Below, piece after piece: positions 46,224-57,055 of a stretch of DNA of 64,000 bases; within the stretch, counting starts at the first letter, position 1, and every line of letters starts with the position of its first letter. The translations under genes were made by a program, and so were the position numbers. The stretch comes from Coleophoma eucalyptorum (Eukaryota > Ascomycota > Leotiomycetes > Helotiales > Dermateaceae), in contig JALRME010000013.1 of assembly GCA_026120035.1 (NCBI GenBank), forward strand, positions 186,001-250,000, given 5' to 3'. Below the pieces are notes generated by a model that was not told where the DNA came from, searched no databases, and was given only the letters and a program-made list of their open reading frames with translations.

Positions 46224-48111
46224 TAGCCGTTGGGAAAGGGGCCACAACCTTAACCAAGACCTTCTCTTTTTTTTCAATATCTTCTTTTAATGCTCTTCAG
46301 CGATATGGTACTTGGCTGTGGGTTTCATTGTGGTGTATGTCTTTTGTCGTGGAAGCGTTTATGGCTCGTCTTTTTCTTCGTGTCACGTATTGCATCTTTT
46401 AACTCTGTGTGTAAGCCAAAAGATAGCTGCAACTGTTTCTGTAGTCCGGTAAAATGGGGCGGAGGAGAGTGACAATCAATTGTCGTGTGGGAGAGGATGT
46501 GAAAGATGCGAAGGAAGGGGGTGGAAGTAAAGTAGTAGTAAATCCGTCTAGTTACATAGGAATGTATGGGTTACGAGGCTTGCATCACCGTAGCGATCGC
46601 ATTGCGCCGAACTCACAGGTGAGCCAGTTTCCCGTGAGGCTTTAGATGGCTCAGATGGCCTACCACCAATGTGTGTCTGTGGACCGAGGCCCTCGCGTTA
46701 AGCAGTCTCAGCTTTGCTTACCTACGAAGTACCTAGGCTGCTGGCAAGCGCTCGCCCGGGGAAGGGATGAGTAACAGAGGGCTTGTGCCAAAAGCCAGCC
46801 GCAGAGGCAAAGCAGCGCGCAGAAACAGTTGGAGGAGGATGAAGATGATGCGTTAGAAGGCGGGAGATTAAATTGTTATGCCTGGGGCGGCGGCAACCAC
46901 ATGGGCTTTATGTCCCTCTCATCCCCTTAGGCTGACCGAGTATGAGGTGTCTCGGCTATCGGTTGGTAAGGCGATACTGTAGCGGTGGTGGTCGGATGGA
47001 TGGCGCGAAACACGTCTCATTGGGTTGCCTAGGTGGACTTGAGGAGGGGTGGTCGGAAACCAGAGATACTGGAAAGCAATGCAGTGGACATGGCCGCCTT
47101 CAGCTCGGAGATGTTGTGCATGTTGTGCAAAGGGAGCAAGACACCACGGCAGCGAGACACCAGCGGCAGAGGCACATGGTGAGGTTTCCCCCTTGGGAAG
47201 GATCCGATAGCAGATGTCCCCACGCCCACGCCCCGGCAAAAGTGGTGGAACTCGCCGTGTGTGATCCGATATCCATCTGCTCGTGATAAGTGGAAATGGA
47301 ACTGAAAATGGAAGGCAGGGTCGGAGCTAGAACTACAGTCCCGGCTACTCGCTACAGTACTAGCTGTACCCCGGAATCACACCGCTAAACCTCGTAGGAG
47401 AAGGACGTTGCTGAACATGACATGATTCACGCAATCTCCATCAGAACCGTGACCGGAATTCGAGGCAAGCAGCGAGCAGCGCGCAACACACAGTACACAG
47501 CACGCAACAGCCAGCTCTCCGTCGCAGCCGTCGCAGCCTAGCCGTCACCATAATTTCGCCATCCGCGACCGCGACCGCGACCACGACTACAACCAAGACA
47601 AGACAAGACAAGACCAAGACCAAGAACTACAACGTCTATTACGCCTACCACTAACCATATTATTGCCTCCTTCCAGTACCTTCTCAAACTTGATTTGTCT
47701 TGTCGGGCAAACGTTGCGCGGACCTTGAAGCCTCACGCCTGCGCCCGAATCGAGCCTAGCCGGGCTTTCCAAGCTTACCTTATCGCTGTAGTACGCCTTG
47801 ACGCAGAGGGCAGATGCCTACTTGACTCCACTTCTTGACCATCACTTACTTACTTGACCTTTGCCCACCCTCGACCATCTCTTTTCCCTTCCTTTCACCT
47901 ACATCTACGACCCCGATCACCCAACTCTCGATCACCCTTCTGCACGCTGCAGGAGACCTTCGGCTTCAACACTGTGAAGTCGTGAATAACTCGTCGACTC
48001 TATCCTACTGTATGTTGCCTCCCGAACCTGAGACATCCCGTATCACCACCGCCATCAACCGCCCTGTTCTCTAGACGCTGGCTGACCCATTCTAGAGCCT
48101 CAATATCCACC
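46224..48111. other. Intergenic region upstream of the NBR1-type gene
   Basis: 1.9 kb. Short tandem words occur at about 47565-47586 (ACCGCG) and 47592-47618 (AAGAC). The last 300 bp are C-rich with CTT/ACC words like a 5' leader. I see no gene. Confidence 0.45.
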
Positions 48112-50838
48112 ATGGCGTCGACCTCAGCGAACAGCGACACTCTCGTCACTTTGAAGATCAATATCGAGGGCAGCAACCGAAGATTCAAGCTGCCTCTTCG
48201 TGATCTTACCCCTGCTGTTCTCCCAGATAAGGTACGTTTGATGGCATCATGGTGAGGCTCCGGATATCGGCTAGTCTCCCTCTCCTTCACAACGCCATCC
48301 AACCTTAATGAGCAAGAGACCTTACTCACACTGATTGGATAGCTTCGCTTCCTCCTTGCTATTCCGTCGACGTCCGAAGCTGTCTTTGAGCGTTACTCTG
48401 ACAGTGCCGCTGCTTTCGTCATTCTTGACCCGGCCAACACCTCGGTCTATAAGCAGCTCTTCAGGGCCGCGAAAGCCAAGCTCAAGCTTCGTCTTCGAGT
48501 TACTGTCAAGGACATCGAAGAGGAGAACAACTCAACCGTGAAGGAAGAGAGCGAATCTGAACGCATCATGCCTAAGCCAGCAACCGTCGAGGATGAAGAG
48601 CCAACCCCGGCCAGCCCAGTAGAGCAAACAAGCTACTGCACTCCAACACCTGCTTCTCCAGCTGCTCCATCTGCCCCCGTTGAGCCTGAGCAGGCAACCG
48701 TTCCGCCCTCTGTTGCGGAAATCCAGCGTGGATTTGAGGAACTCCTTATTAACCACCCACGTTTCAGCTATGCATCGGCAAGAAGCACCTCGAGCTCAGG
48801 GTGCCCTTACAAACAATCCGCAACAAAGAGCTGCGCAACTTCAAGCAGTGAGGTTCCCGCCTACCGAGAGGCAGCTGCTCGTGACGCTTGGTTTGCCGAA
48901 TTTGCCAATGTGTGCCATGACCGTCAAGAGTCTCTTCGACACAACACTGGTGCCCCATCCCCGACGGCCGGCATCTTCTCTGTCTACTGCAACAACTGCA
49001 ACGCTGCCATTCCAGATGAACACTACCACTGCAGCACCTGTGATGACGGAGACTTTGATCTCTGCCAGACTTGCGTCAGCAATGGCGTTGTCTGCAATGG
49101 CGAGAGTCACTGGATGATCAAGCGCTTTGTCAAGAACGGCAAGGTCATCAACAGCACCACTGAGACAATTGCACCAAAGCCAAAAGCTCCAGCTACTTTC
49201 TCAGAATCCAAGATTACCTTGGTTGCTCAGCATGATGAGTTTGCAGCTGCACGTACCTGCAATTCTTGCATTCAAGGTAAATTCAAGTGGAGACAGACCT
49301 ACAGTGCTGCAACTAACTGTTTTCCAGAGCTCCCAGAAGAGAACTTTGTCACATGCACTACATGTGACGATTATGATCTCTGCATTTCTTGCCATGTTGC
49401 TATGCAGCACGGTCACAACCCCAAGCATGCATTCGTGCCTGCAGTCGAGGATGCCAGCCTTGACCTCCTCGCCAAGACTCTACTTGCTCCTGGCCGCAAC
49501 ATGAGCCACAATGCCATTTGTGATGGCTGTGATCAAGTATGTGAACCTGGCCTTTTCAATATCGTATTTCAGCTAATATCGTGATAGTATGTATATGGCG
49601 TTCGCCACAAGTGTCTTGATTGCCCAGACTGGGATTACTGCTCTGCCTGCATTGTCAACTCGAGCTTCATCCACCCAGGTCACAGATTTGTCCCTATCTA
49701 TGAGCCTCTCTACGATATTGCGGCCGTCAACCGTGCATACACCAACAAGGTCCGCCACCACGGAATTTGCTGCGATGGACCACTCTGCAATGCCAACAAT
49801 GGCGTTCAATCATACATCAAGGGTGATAGATACAAGTGCGCTGTCTGCCATGACACTGACTTCTGTGCGAACTGCGAAGCCAGCCCATCTAACCAGCACA
49901 ATCCCACCCACCCTCTCATCAAGTTCAAGACCCCAGTTCGCCTTGCCAGCATCACTACCATGGGCGAGCATGGCGATGGAAGTGCCATGCCATTGATGGG
50001 CGACCGACGCGGTCGTACAACCTCTAAGGCCACCGAGACCACACCACCAGCTTCTGCAAATGCCGCCACACAGGTTCAGACCGTTGCTGACCTTGAGCCA
50101 AGTGAAGTAAAGACCGAAAAGGTCGAGGAGAAGCCAGTTGAGAAGGTAGTCGAAGTTCCCGCGCCTGCACCTGTCAAGGCTGACTTGGTTGCCCACTTCG
50201 TTCGTGATACCGTGGCCGATGGTTCTGTTCTCCCAGCAAAGACTGTCTTTGAGCAAACTTGGTATCTCCGCAACGGTGGAAAGGCTTCGTGGCCAGCCGG
50301 ATGCAGCGTCAAGTTTGTTGGTGGCGATAACATGTGTGCTGTCGACCCTGAGCATCCTACAAGTGTTCACGAGCTTGTCAGTGCTGCTGAGAGCACCACT
50401 TGCTATAACGAGGTTGCTCCAGGTCAAGAGGCTGCATTCACTGTCTTGATGAGAACTCCAATCAGGGCTGGCAACTTCATCTCTTACTGGCGCCTAACTG
50501 GTCCAGACGGTAACAAGTTTGGCCACAGACTCTGGTGTGATATCAACGTTGAGGCACCAAAGGAGGTCAAGCAAGAGCCTGAGGAAGAGGTTAAGGAAGA
50601 GGTTGCTGCAGAAGGGAGCCAGATGATCTTCCCCAAGCTTGAGAAGGAGTCCCCAACCACGAGCATCCACGAAGAAGCTCCAGTCACCAAGGCCCAACCA
50701 GAGGTTGATGACTTTGAAGATTTCGTGGAGGAGTCACTTGACGAGGAGAGTGATGATGGATTCTTGACCGATTCGGACGATTATGAAATCCTCGAGGCGG
50801 ACGAGTACCTGCTTGAGGCCGAGAAGGCCAGGAAGTAA
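48112..50838 (+). CDS. NBR1-type selective autophagy receptor (PB1, four ZZ fingers, FW domain)
   Basis: Cargo receptor linking protein cargo to Atg8. Exons: 48112-48231, 48343-49276, 49328-49536 and 49588-50838, giving 837 aa. Order of domains: PB1-like N-terminus (about 8-95: 'LVTLKINIEGSNRRFKLPLR', 'KAKLKLRLRVTV'); ZZ1 256-284 ('YCNNCNAAIPDEHYHCSTCD'); ZZ2 from 346, whose cysteines are joined across intron 2; ZZ3 416-442 ('RHKCLDCPDWDYC'); ZZ4 481-517; and the NBR1-specific FW (four-Trp, Ig-like) domain 622-743 ('EQTWYLRNGGKASWPAGCSV', 'ISYWRLTGP', 'FGHRLWCDI'). An acidic C-terminus contains 'DSDDYEILEADEYLL', a good LIR/AIM candidate (Tyr820-Leu823). Intron 2 is 51 nt with no in-frame stop. 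The FW plus multiple ZZ set is diagnostic; the LIR is inferred. Confidence 0.92.
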
Positions 50839-51981
50839 GCACCATGATGATATGATTAAGGAGCAAAGGGGGCGTCAAGATTGTCAACAGAACAGTTCTG
50901 AATAACGGAATGGTGCTTAACGGTGTTAATGGAGGGCAATCGGCTTCTTCTTTTCCTTATGTAAATTGCAAGGTCTTTAGGTTCTCTCTTTTGAAACGAT
51001 CATTTGCTGCACTTGTCCTTCCTCTTTTACTGTCTCTTATCCCTCGCTGTAGACTGGAACCTCTATTTTGCTTCGAAGGGGAATAAGGGATGGTCTGGGG
51101 GAAGGATAGGCAAGAATATCATCTCTCTCTCATCTACAGCTTGCCTTCAAGTATTAGTGAATGAAGTCAACAAAACTCTTTGGTGTATTTATGCAATAGT
51201 GCCAAAATGATTGCTTATTGACTTAAAACTGTCCTTTGGCCATTGGAGGTTTACAACTACACCAATTATTTAGTAAATGCTTGCTTATGATATCCAGTAG
51301 TGGCTTGCGACCTTATTGGGAACGTATTTTTCTTCCGGTCCCCTCTGGCTACACCTGCGCCTCTCCGTCTTCCTCTCCTCTGACTGGCTTTTTGCCTCTT
51401 AATACTGCAATAGAACTTAATGGTCTAACTTATTAAGGAAAATATACCATGGGGCAATGGACGGAGAAGCCTTGACTGATGGCAGTCTGATCGTAGAAGA
51501 CATACTGATTGCTTGACTTGGCTAGCCTCAACTAATTATGCCTTGGGAATTCGTGTATCCATCTGTTGACGCTTAGTTTTGCGGTTTAATCAATCGATTA
51601 AATAACTGAAAATATCACAAGGGTTATCTTATAAGTTACCTGTCCCAACGCTATATGGTATGAGGAGCCCCGATAGTTGAGCGAGGTTAAATCCTTCACT
51701 CTTCTCTACATCTCTGTTGTATTAGGGATTCGTGAAAGTGTTGCTGGTGGTTTAGCTTACCGGCTACATGGCCACACTTCAGACTTCGATTACTGCTTGT
51801 AAAATTAGGCTCAGAAAATTGCCTCGCTTTGAGGAGGGGTTGATGTGCAAGCTACTCGTACGACAAAAAGGAGCCCATTTACAATAGTGCGTGGGGAGTG
51901 CCACCACTCGTAGCAACCCTATCTAGCATGGGATGGGCAAAACAACTCTGCATCTCCAGCAACCATGGATGTTTTGGTTTC
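50839..51981. other. Convergent intergenic region
   Basis: 1.1 kb between the 3' ends of the NBR1-type and HET genes. It is AT-rich with no coding signal. The probable 3' UTR of NBR1 extends a few hundred bases. Confidence 0.5.
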
Positions 51982-54064
51982 TCAAAGAATTGTGACAGTC
52001 TCTGTTTCCTTCCTATCAAACCAATCCACATCATCGAGGGCCAAAGCTCCCACTCTCCTATAATGACCGTCTGCGTTACCGGAGGGCTCTAGAAGTAGGC
52101 ACCAAGTCAGTTTGCGTGGGCCTTGAGGCTCCCTCTTTGCTGCGATTTCAACGCATGTCACCGGTTTCGGGGTCCATTCCGTCTCATCTGGGAAGAACAT
52201 TCCGAGCTTCGCATTACTCATAGGGTCGTGCATGTATGACTGCTGCGGAACAGCTTCCTTCGATTTGCTCCTAAGAACCAGGGCTCCATCCAAGTCTCCT
52301 TTGGCATCCAGGTTGGCGCCCAGCAGGAAAGAGCTGACTCTGATAATCTCAGCGCATACTTCCCACTCCCACAATACTGGGTCTACTGGGTCAGGAGCCT
52401 CGAGATCTTTGATCTGGGAGCCGCATGCAAAGTAGGTGATGAAGCCATTGATGGAAGCCCATGACCATGACGGTGCTCGAAATGTCGTTGTCCTGAAGGA
52501 GCCGCCTTGATGTCGATTGTCCCAATGGGCAACCCACAATAGGCCTCTCCACAGTTGATTGCGCCACAATCCCGCCACATAGATATCCGGTTCTTTAATA
52601 TCGTCTTGTAGCTCGTACGCCCTGTTCAAAGCTGTCTGCATCTCGCTAGCAAGACCAGACAATGCGTACAGTTTGTCGGTCTCCTTCGTTAGCTTCCGAG
52701 CTGTGAACTGCATCGTCACTCGATACCATGATGCATAGAGTCGATTCACAATCCTTTCATCGCTCAGATCTGTGGTACCCGCAAAGCTCTCTTGGAAGAT
52801 CCTCATATAACTCATGTCGTGAGCAAGCTCGCTCGTCAAACCCTCGGGGACCTGCTCGGACGCTTCCGTCGCGACGCAATCCCAGTACAGCTGGTCTTTG
52901 GCATAGCTGATATTGCGAGGTGACAGGATACGTTCCTGCAGGACCCAAGCTCGATCATCAATGACATCAGGTATGCGCAACTGGACGAAGACCTCAGACA
53001 TAAGATCTCTGTGTGGGCGAGCGAATACTGGAGACGTTTCATCGCCACTTCCCAGGTCATCTTTCATGTTCAAGCGACATGGGCGTTTGCTCAGCCCATT
53101 GCGAGGCATATAACAACCTACACTGCTGTTTGCAGCACTCACAGCAGCAATGGTGAGAAAGGACTTTTTGTATACATCGCCCATCATTGCTGCTTCTGCA
53201 GTCCAATCCTCGACGCTATCTTGGATAATACAGAGCGAATCTATCCAAAGATTACGGATATGCAGGCGGCGACACGTGGTGATTGCATCTTGGAAAGTCC
53301 TAGGCAGAGACGACATCGGAATCGACGACATGTACTGCTTGATTTTCGAGGTCGTGGTCGTGATCATGGGCACAGTGCCCCAACAGTGGCTCAGAGCGAT
53401 GTATAAGCCACTCCTATGCTTCCCGAGGCACAGAACGGGCTCTTGTGAGCCATCAGAGGGACCCACGTCGATCACGCGAGTTGGCAGGAACATCTCTTCT
53501 TGCTTCAAGCCTTGCTGACTCCTGCATTGGGGATGACGGAGCAAGCAGGTTTTAAGCCAGTGCTCTATCATTTTGCAGGCGTTCTCTGATCCGGTATTGG
53601 CGTCACCCACTCTGGAGCTGTACGTCTCTTGAAGTACTCCATGAACCTCATCTGCTCCATTAATCAGAAACTGAGATCTTGAGACTGGCATGAAAACCGA
53701 AGAATGTTTTCTTTTGTCTCCTGTGAGGCTTACTGGGTAGATTGATAAGTTCAAGTGCCACTTTGAAGTCTCCACAGTATGCATCCATTCTGTACTCGTC
53801 CCTCTGATCTTCAGAGAAGAAATCGACCGAGGTGTCATGGCATATATGGAGGATAATCTCCCTTTCAGGAAGTGTCGACTCTTCATTCTTGGCGACCAAC
53901 CCATACCATATCAACGTGCACAGGTGGCATCCGCTCTCTGCCGTTTCCTTCAATGCTTTCGGCCCAGTTTGATGAATCACAGCTATGGCTGTTCCCTCCT
54001 GTCCCGGCTGGTCCAAGAGTGCGCGGGGAGAGAAGCTTATCCTTTGACATAGGACACACAGCAT
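51982..54064 (-). CDS. HET-domain protein (heterokaryon incompatibility type)
   Basis: HET-domain proteins mediate non-self recognition and cell death after hyphal fusion in filamentous ascomycetes. Exons 54064-53734 and 53684-51982 on the minus strand (intron 49 nt, GTAAGC...CCAG) join to 677 aa. Residues 1-110 ('MLCVLCQRISFSPRALLDQP', 'AESGCHLCTLIWYG') are the usual Cys-containing lead. A segment 'RVGDANTGSENACKMIEHWL' precedes the HET domain, which begins with 'YIALSHCWG' at about 205, includes 'LWIDSLCIIQDS' at 256-267 and 'DDRAWVLQERILSPR' at about 353-367. The remaining 300 residues have 'GLASEMQ' and 'APSWSWASINGFI' motifs common to this class. No NACHT, WD or other partner domain is attached. 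The ATG at 54064 is preferred to earlier codons in the same frame because it is the first Met. The gene is intact. Confidence 0.92.
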
Positions 54065-55198
54065 TTTAACGTAACTGTTCAATGCTTGAATTTAGAAGTT
54101 TTCGATTTAGTCATGAGGTTCCAACGGTTGTCAGTGCTAAAATGGCTTATGTGGTCCGTGCTCATGATTTCTTGGGCGAAAAGGATCAGGGTCTTTGGTC
54201 GCTTAACTGGAGGAGGTATCAGCTCATGTGGCGATGGTGTATGACATGGCACGCTCTGGTCGCCATAATAATAAGAGTACCTTTTTAGTATTATGATAAA
54301 ACTCGGACATCTACATCTAATCGTTCTATAAGTTTAAGAGGCGAAAAAAACATAATGATGGTGTAGAAGGAGGCTCTCTGTAAATCTAAGAGGCAGCGAT
54401 GACGCGATAATAATTTTCGGAATTTATAGGTTAAAAGTGTTCGGGGGAGGTATAAAATATAACCGAAATGAAAATAAATAAGAAATCGAATGCGTTCACA
54501 GATTTTAAGTTGCTTGAACTCGAAATACCTATAATCTGTCTCGTTACAGGATGCGTCTCGGGACGCGGGGAGAGAAGTTACGTCGGGTATTCTTTTCCTT
54601 TGACCTCGCAACCCCCCCCCCCACTCCCGGATCCCTTCCCAACCCTCCGCTCACAAATACTTGGAACTACTTCTCACCCCTTTCTCTGTCTATACCTGTT
54701 GATAGATCGCTTGGCTTGGGGCATATTATCAACAAATATGCTGGCTTCAACTTTTTATCAATTTCGTGGTCTGAGAGGCCGAAGGGGGGGGGGGCAGCGC
54801 CGGAAGTGACCCCGCCCCCTTTCGAAGCAATCGGCAACCGAGCATGGAAAGAGGACGAATGTCATTTGGGTTGAGGTTTGAGTAGCTCTTGACAATGTAA
54901 AGTCTAAGCTGTTATATCAACGAGATATTGTTCTTCGATACTGTATGGAAATTCGAGGAGTCTTTTCGCCTATAAGCGAGCAAAAGCCAAGCAAATCAGG
55001 AGGAAAAGCAGTTCCCTTCCTAAGCAGAGCCACTCGATCAAATGTGAGGTTGCGTGGATTGGAAACTCATTGCAAGCTATCTTTATTGAGTTGCAAGGAC
55101 TGCGTAAGTAGAAGAATCTTCATGGTAATAATGGTCTCACGAAGGCAAGATGTTTATATAAAAGTTTCATTTCCAATATCTACAGCCATCTCAATTAT
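54065..55198. other. Intergenic region with long G/C homopolymers
   Basis: 1.1 kb. It contains a C11 run (54612-54622) and a G11 run (54784-54794), and AT-rich flanks (about 54270-54500) rich in TAA/ATAA. I see no gene; it contains the HET gene promoter. Confidence 0.5.
54612..54794. repeat. Inverted pair of C11 and G11 homopolymers
   Basis: C11 at 54612-54622 and G11 at 54784-54794 are complementary and 161 bp apart. Their flanks are not homologous, so they are not terminal repeats of an element. Confidence 0.8.
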
Positions 55199-56728
55199 CT
55201 AGAACGTTGTTTTCTTGCCCTTACTCTCTACAATACCACCTGTCAATCTTGGAGCATACGGCTGTCTATACTCCACCTTTTTATAAGGCTTGGTTATCTC
55301 CTTGACCTCTCCGACCTCGGTAGCGTCCTCGCCCGAAGGAGCAGATCGCTCACCCGCACTACTATTCTTAGTTCCATCCTTTCCATAACGCTTCTTGTAC
55401 CGGACTTGAGCATCCTCTGCAAACTCCATTCGTAAGGGTCGACCTTGGATTCTGTTGACCCAGTGTTTCCTCATCTTGGTCTTCTTTGGCTTAGCTTTAG
55501 AAGGGGCCTCTTCTCCCTCAGCATCAGAGTCTGCTTCTGATTCAGACTCGGACTGGTCTGATGCTTCCTCCTCAATGCGGACAAATCCTCGAACAGCACT
55601 CTCTGCAGATTCCAACTCTTCAAACACAATCCAAGCATAACCTTTACATTTCCCAGAGTCTTCAAATGTGGCAACCTTGACACTCTCAACTGCTCCGCAC
55701 TTCTCAAAATGCTCCTTAAGACTCTCTTCAGTGGTGTCGAATCTCAGATTACCCAAGAAAACTCTCTTGCTTGGTGGCTTCCCTTCATTTCTGACTTCTT
55801 CCTTGGTCTTCTCGGGTCTCCCCTCGAATGACTTCGCGTTCTTGATCAAGACACGACGACCAGAAAGGAGTTGCTCAGATAATTCAATGGCAATATCGAC
55901 AGCTGCGGCAGTGGTAAAATCAACATAAGCGAATCCCTTATTGTGCTGCTTTTTGGGGAATCTTTGCTCCACGACTTTGTTGGCAGGCTTTCCATCATCT
56001 GGACCTGGCATATGTATCCGAGTGATCATCTCATCTGTGAGGTCCGAATATTCTACAAAGAACTTGCGCAGTTCCTCTTTCGACACAGTCCACGGCAGGT
56101 TTCCAATCCAAATACCATGTTCAGATCGTTTCTCTACCTCCTTCTTCTCCTTCTTTGCCTCGGGCTCTGGTGTAGATTCTGCACCAGACTTAGAAGGTGG
56201 GAGTGGTTTGCCCTTCTTCAAGCGACGTAAAGCTTTCTTGGAAGGTGGTTCTGGTGCGGTAATATCAACTTCGATCTCTTCGACAGATGACTTGCGCTTT
56301 TTTGAAGGCGGCGATGATTCGTCTCCAGAAGCGATCTCTGCATCTTCTGTCTCTTCTGTGGTCTCTGTAGCTTCCTCATCCAATACAGAAACCTTTCGCT
56401 TCTTGCTAGATTTTTCCTTCTTATCCTTTTTCTCCTTGCTTGATTTTTCCTTCTTTGATTTCTTCTCGGTCGGCTCTAGTGGCGATTCTGTAGCAGTCTC
56501 GACTATGGCTTCGTCAACCTCCATGGCGTCAGGAGTTTCTTGGGGTTCATCTGTTTCCGTGGATTCTTTCGCAGACTTGGACGACTTCTTTCGGGAGGCC
56601 TTCTCAGGTTTCGAGGTCGTAGGTTCGATCTGTTCTGGAGCTTCGACACTTGGCTCGGCGATAGAACCGGACTTTCTCTTCTTGCCGGATTTCTCCTTCT
56701 TTTGTTTGGGCTCAGTGGTGGCAGACAT
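55199..56728 (-). CDS. nop13: Nucleolar RNA-binding protein Nop13-like (two RRMs)
   Basis: A single exon of 509 aa. The first 200 residues are Lys/Glu/Ser-rich with many KKEK blocks, typical for nucleolar targeting. RRM1 (about 205-298) has RNP2 'IWIGNLPWTV' and RNP1 'KGFAYVDF'. RRM2 (from 321) has 'RVFLGNLRFDTT' and 'KGYAWIVF'. RRM2 is interrupted after 'SAVRGF' by an acidic Ser/Glu insert ('EASDQSESESEADSDAEG') and a basic helix before the last strand 'RPLRMEFAED'. This architecture and the closing 'RQPYAPRLTGGIVESKGKKT' tail match fungal Nop13, a pre-ribosome associated factor. Its function in ribosome assembly is family knowledge. No introns. It is divergent from iec3 with 327 bp between ATGs. 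Confidence 0.85.
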   Translation of the reverse strand: MSATTEPKQKKEKSGKKRKSGSIAEPSVEAPEQIEPTTSKPEKASRKKSSKSAKESTETDEPQETPDAMEVDEAIVETATESPLEPTEKKSKKEKSSKEKKDKKEKSSKKRKVSVLDEEATETTEETEDAEIASGDESSPPSKKRKSSVEEIEVDITAPEPPSKKALRRLKKGKPLPPSKSGAESTPEPEAKKEKKEVEKRSEHGIWIGNLPWTVSKEELRKFFVEYSDLTDEMITRIHMPGPDDGKPANKVVEQRFPKKQHNKGFAYVDFTTAAAVDIAIELSEQLLSGRRVLIKNAKSFEGRPEKTKEEVRNEGKPPSKRVFLGNLRFDTTEESLKEHFEKCGAVESVKVATFEDSGKCKGYAWIVFEELESAESAVRGFVRIEEEASDQSESESEADSDAEGEEAPSKAKPKKTKMRKHWVNRIQGRPLRMEFAEDAQVRYKKRYGKDGTKNSSAGERSAPSGEDATEVGEVKEITKPYKKVEYRQPYAPRLTGGIVESKGKKTTF

Positions 56729-57055
56729 GGTTGGGGCAATTGGATTAGGTATACCAATGCAATGTATACTTGGAAGACTTCGCTATCCAGAAATTATTTG
56801 ATTTTCACCCCACAGATTCGGCGTCGGATGATGGGGATGATCCGGCGCCGACCCCTTCTGAGCATACTAACATGAATCGGGCATGGTCCAATGGTTGATG
56901 CCCTGGCTTGGATGAGCTCCAGATTCGAGATCAACACTCATGGCTACCCATTGACAAACAAAACACCACGGATCCAGACTCAAAATTTGGGCTCGCACCA
57001 CAATTGCGGTTGAAACGAGCAAGTATTAAAGTCCACGGCATCAATTACAACAATC
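56729..57055. promoter_or_regulatory. Divergent promoter region of nop13 and iec3
   Basis: 327 bp between the divergent genes. A tRNA-like string at about 56880-56945 was examined and rejected. No factor site is assigned. Confidence 0.35.

Noticed and set aside
47441..47640. Short repeats GACCGC and AAGAC near 47.6 kb as a functional array
   Set aside because: Few, imperfect copies; likely simple low-complexity sequence.
53660..53904. Frameshift mutation between the two halves of the HET protein
   Set aside because: A 49-nt GTAAGC...CCAG intron (53733-53685) joins them in phase.
54270..54500. AT-rich stretch as a RIP-mutated transposon
   Set aside because: I see no transposase-like peptide, terminal repeats or target duplication; composition alone is not enough.
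56876..56945. tRNA-like string with TGGTCCAATGGT and GATTCGAGATC
   Set aside because: D- and T-loop-like words are present, but no 7-bp acceptor stem or anticodon stem forms.
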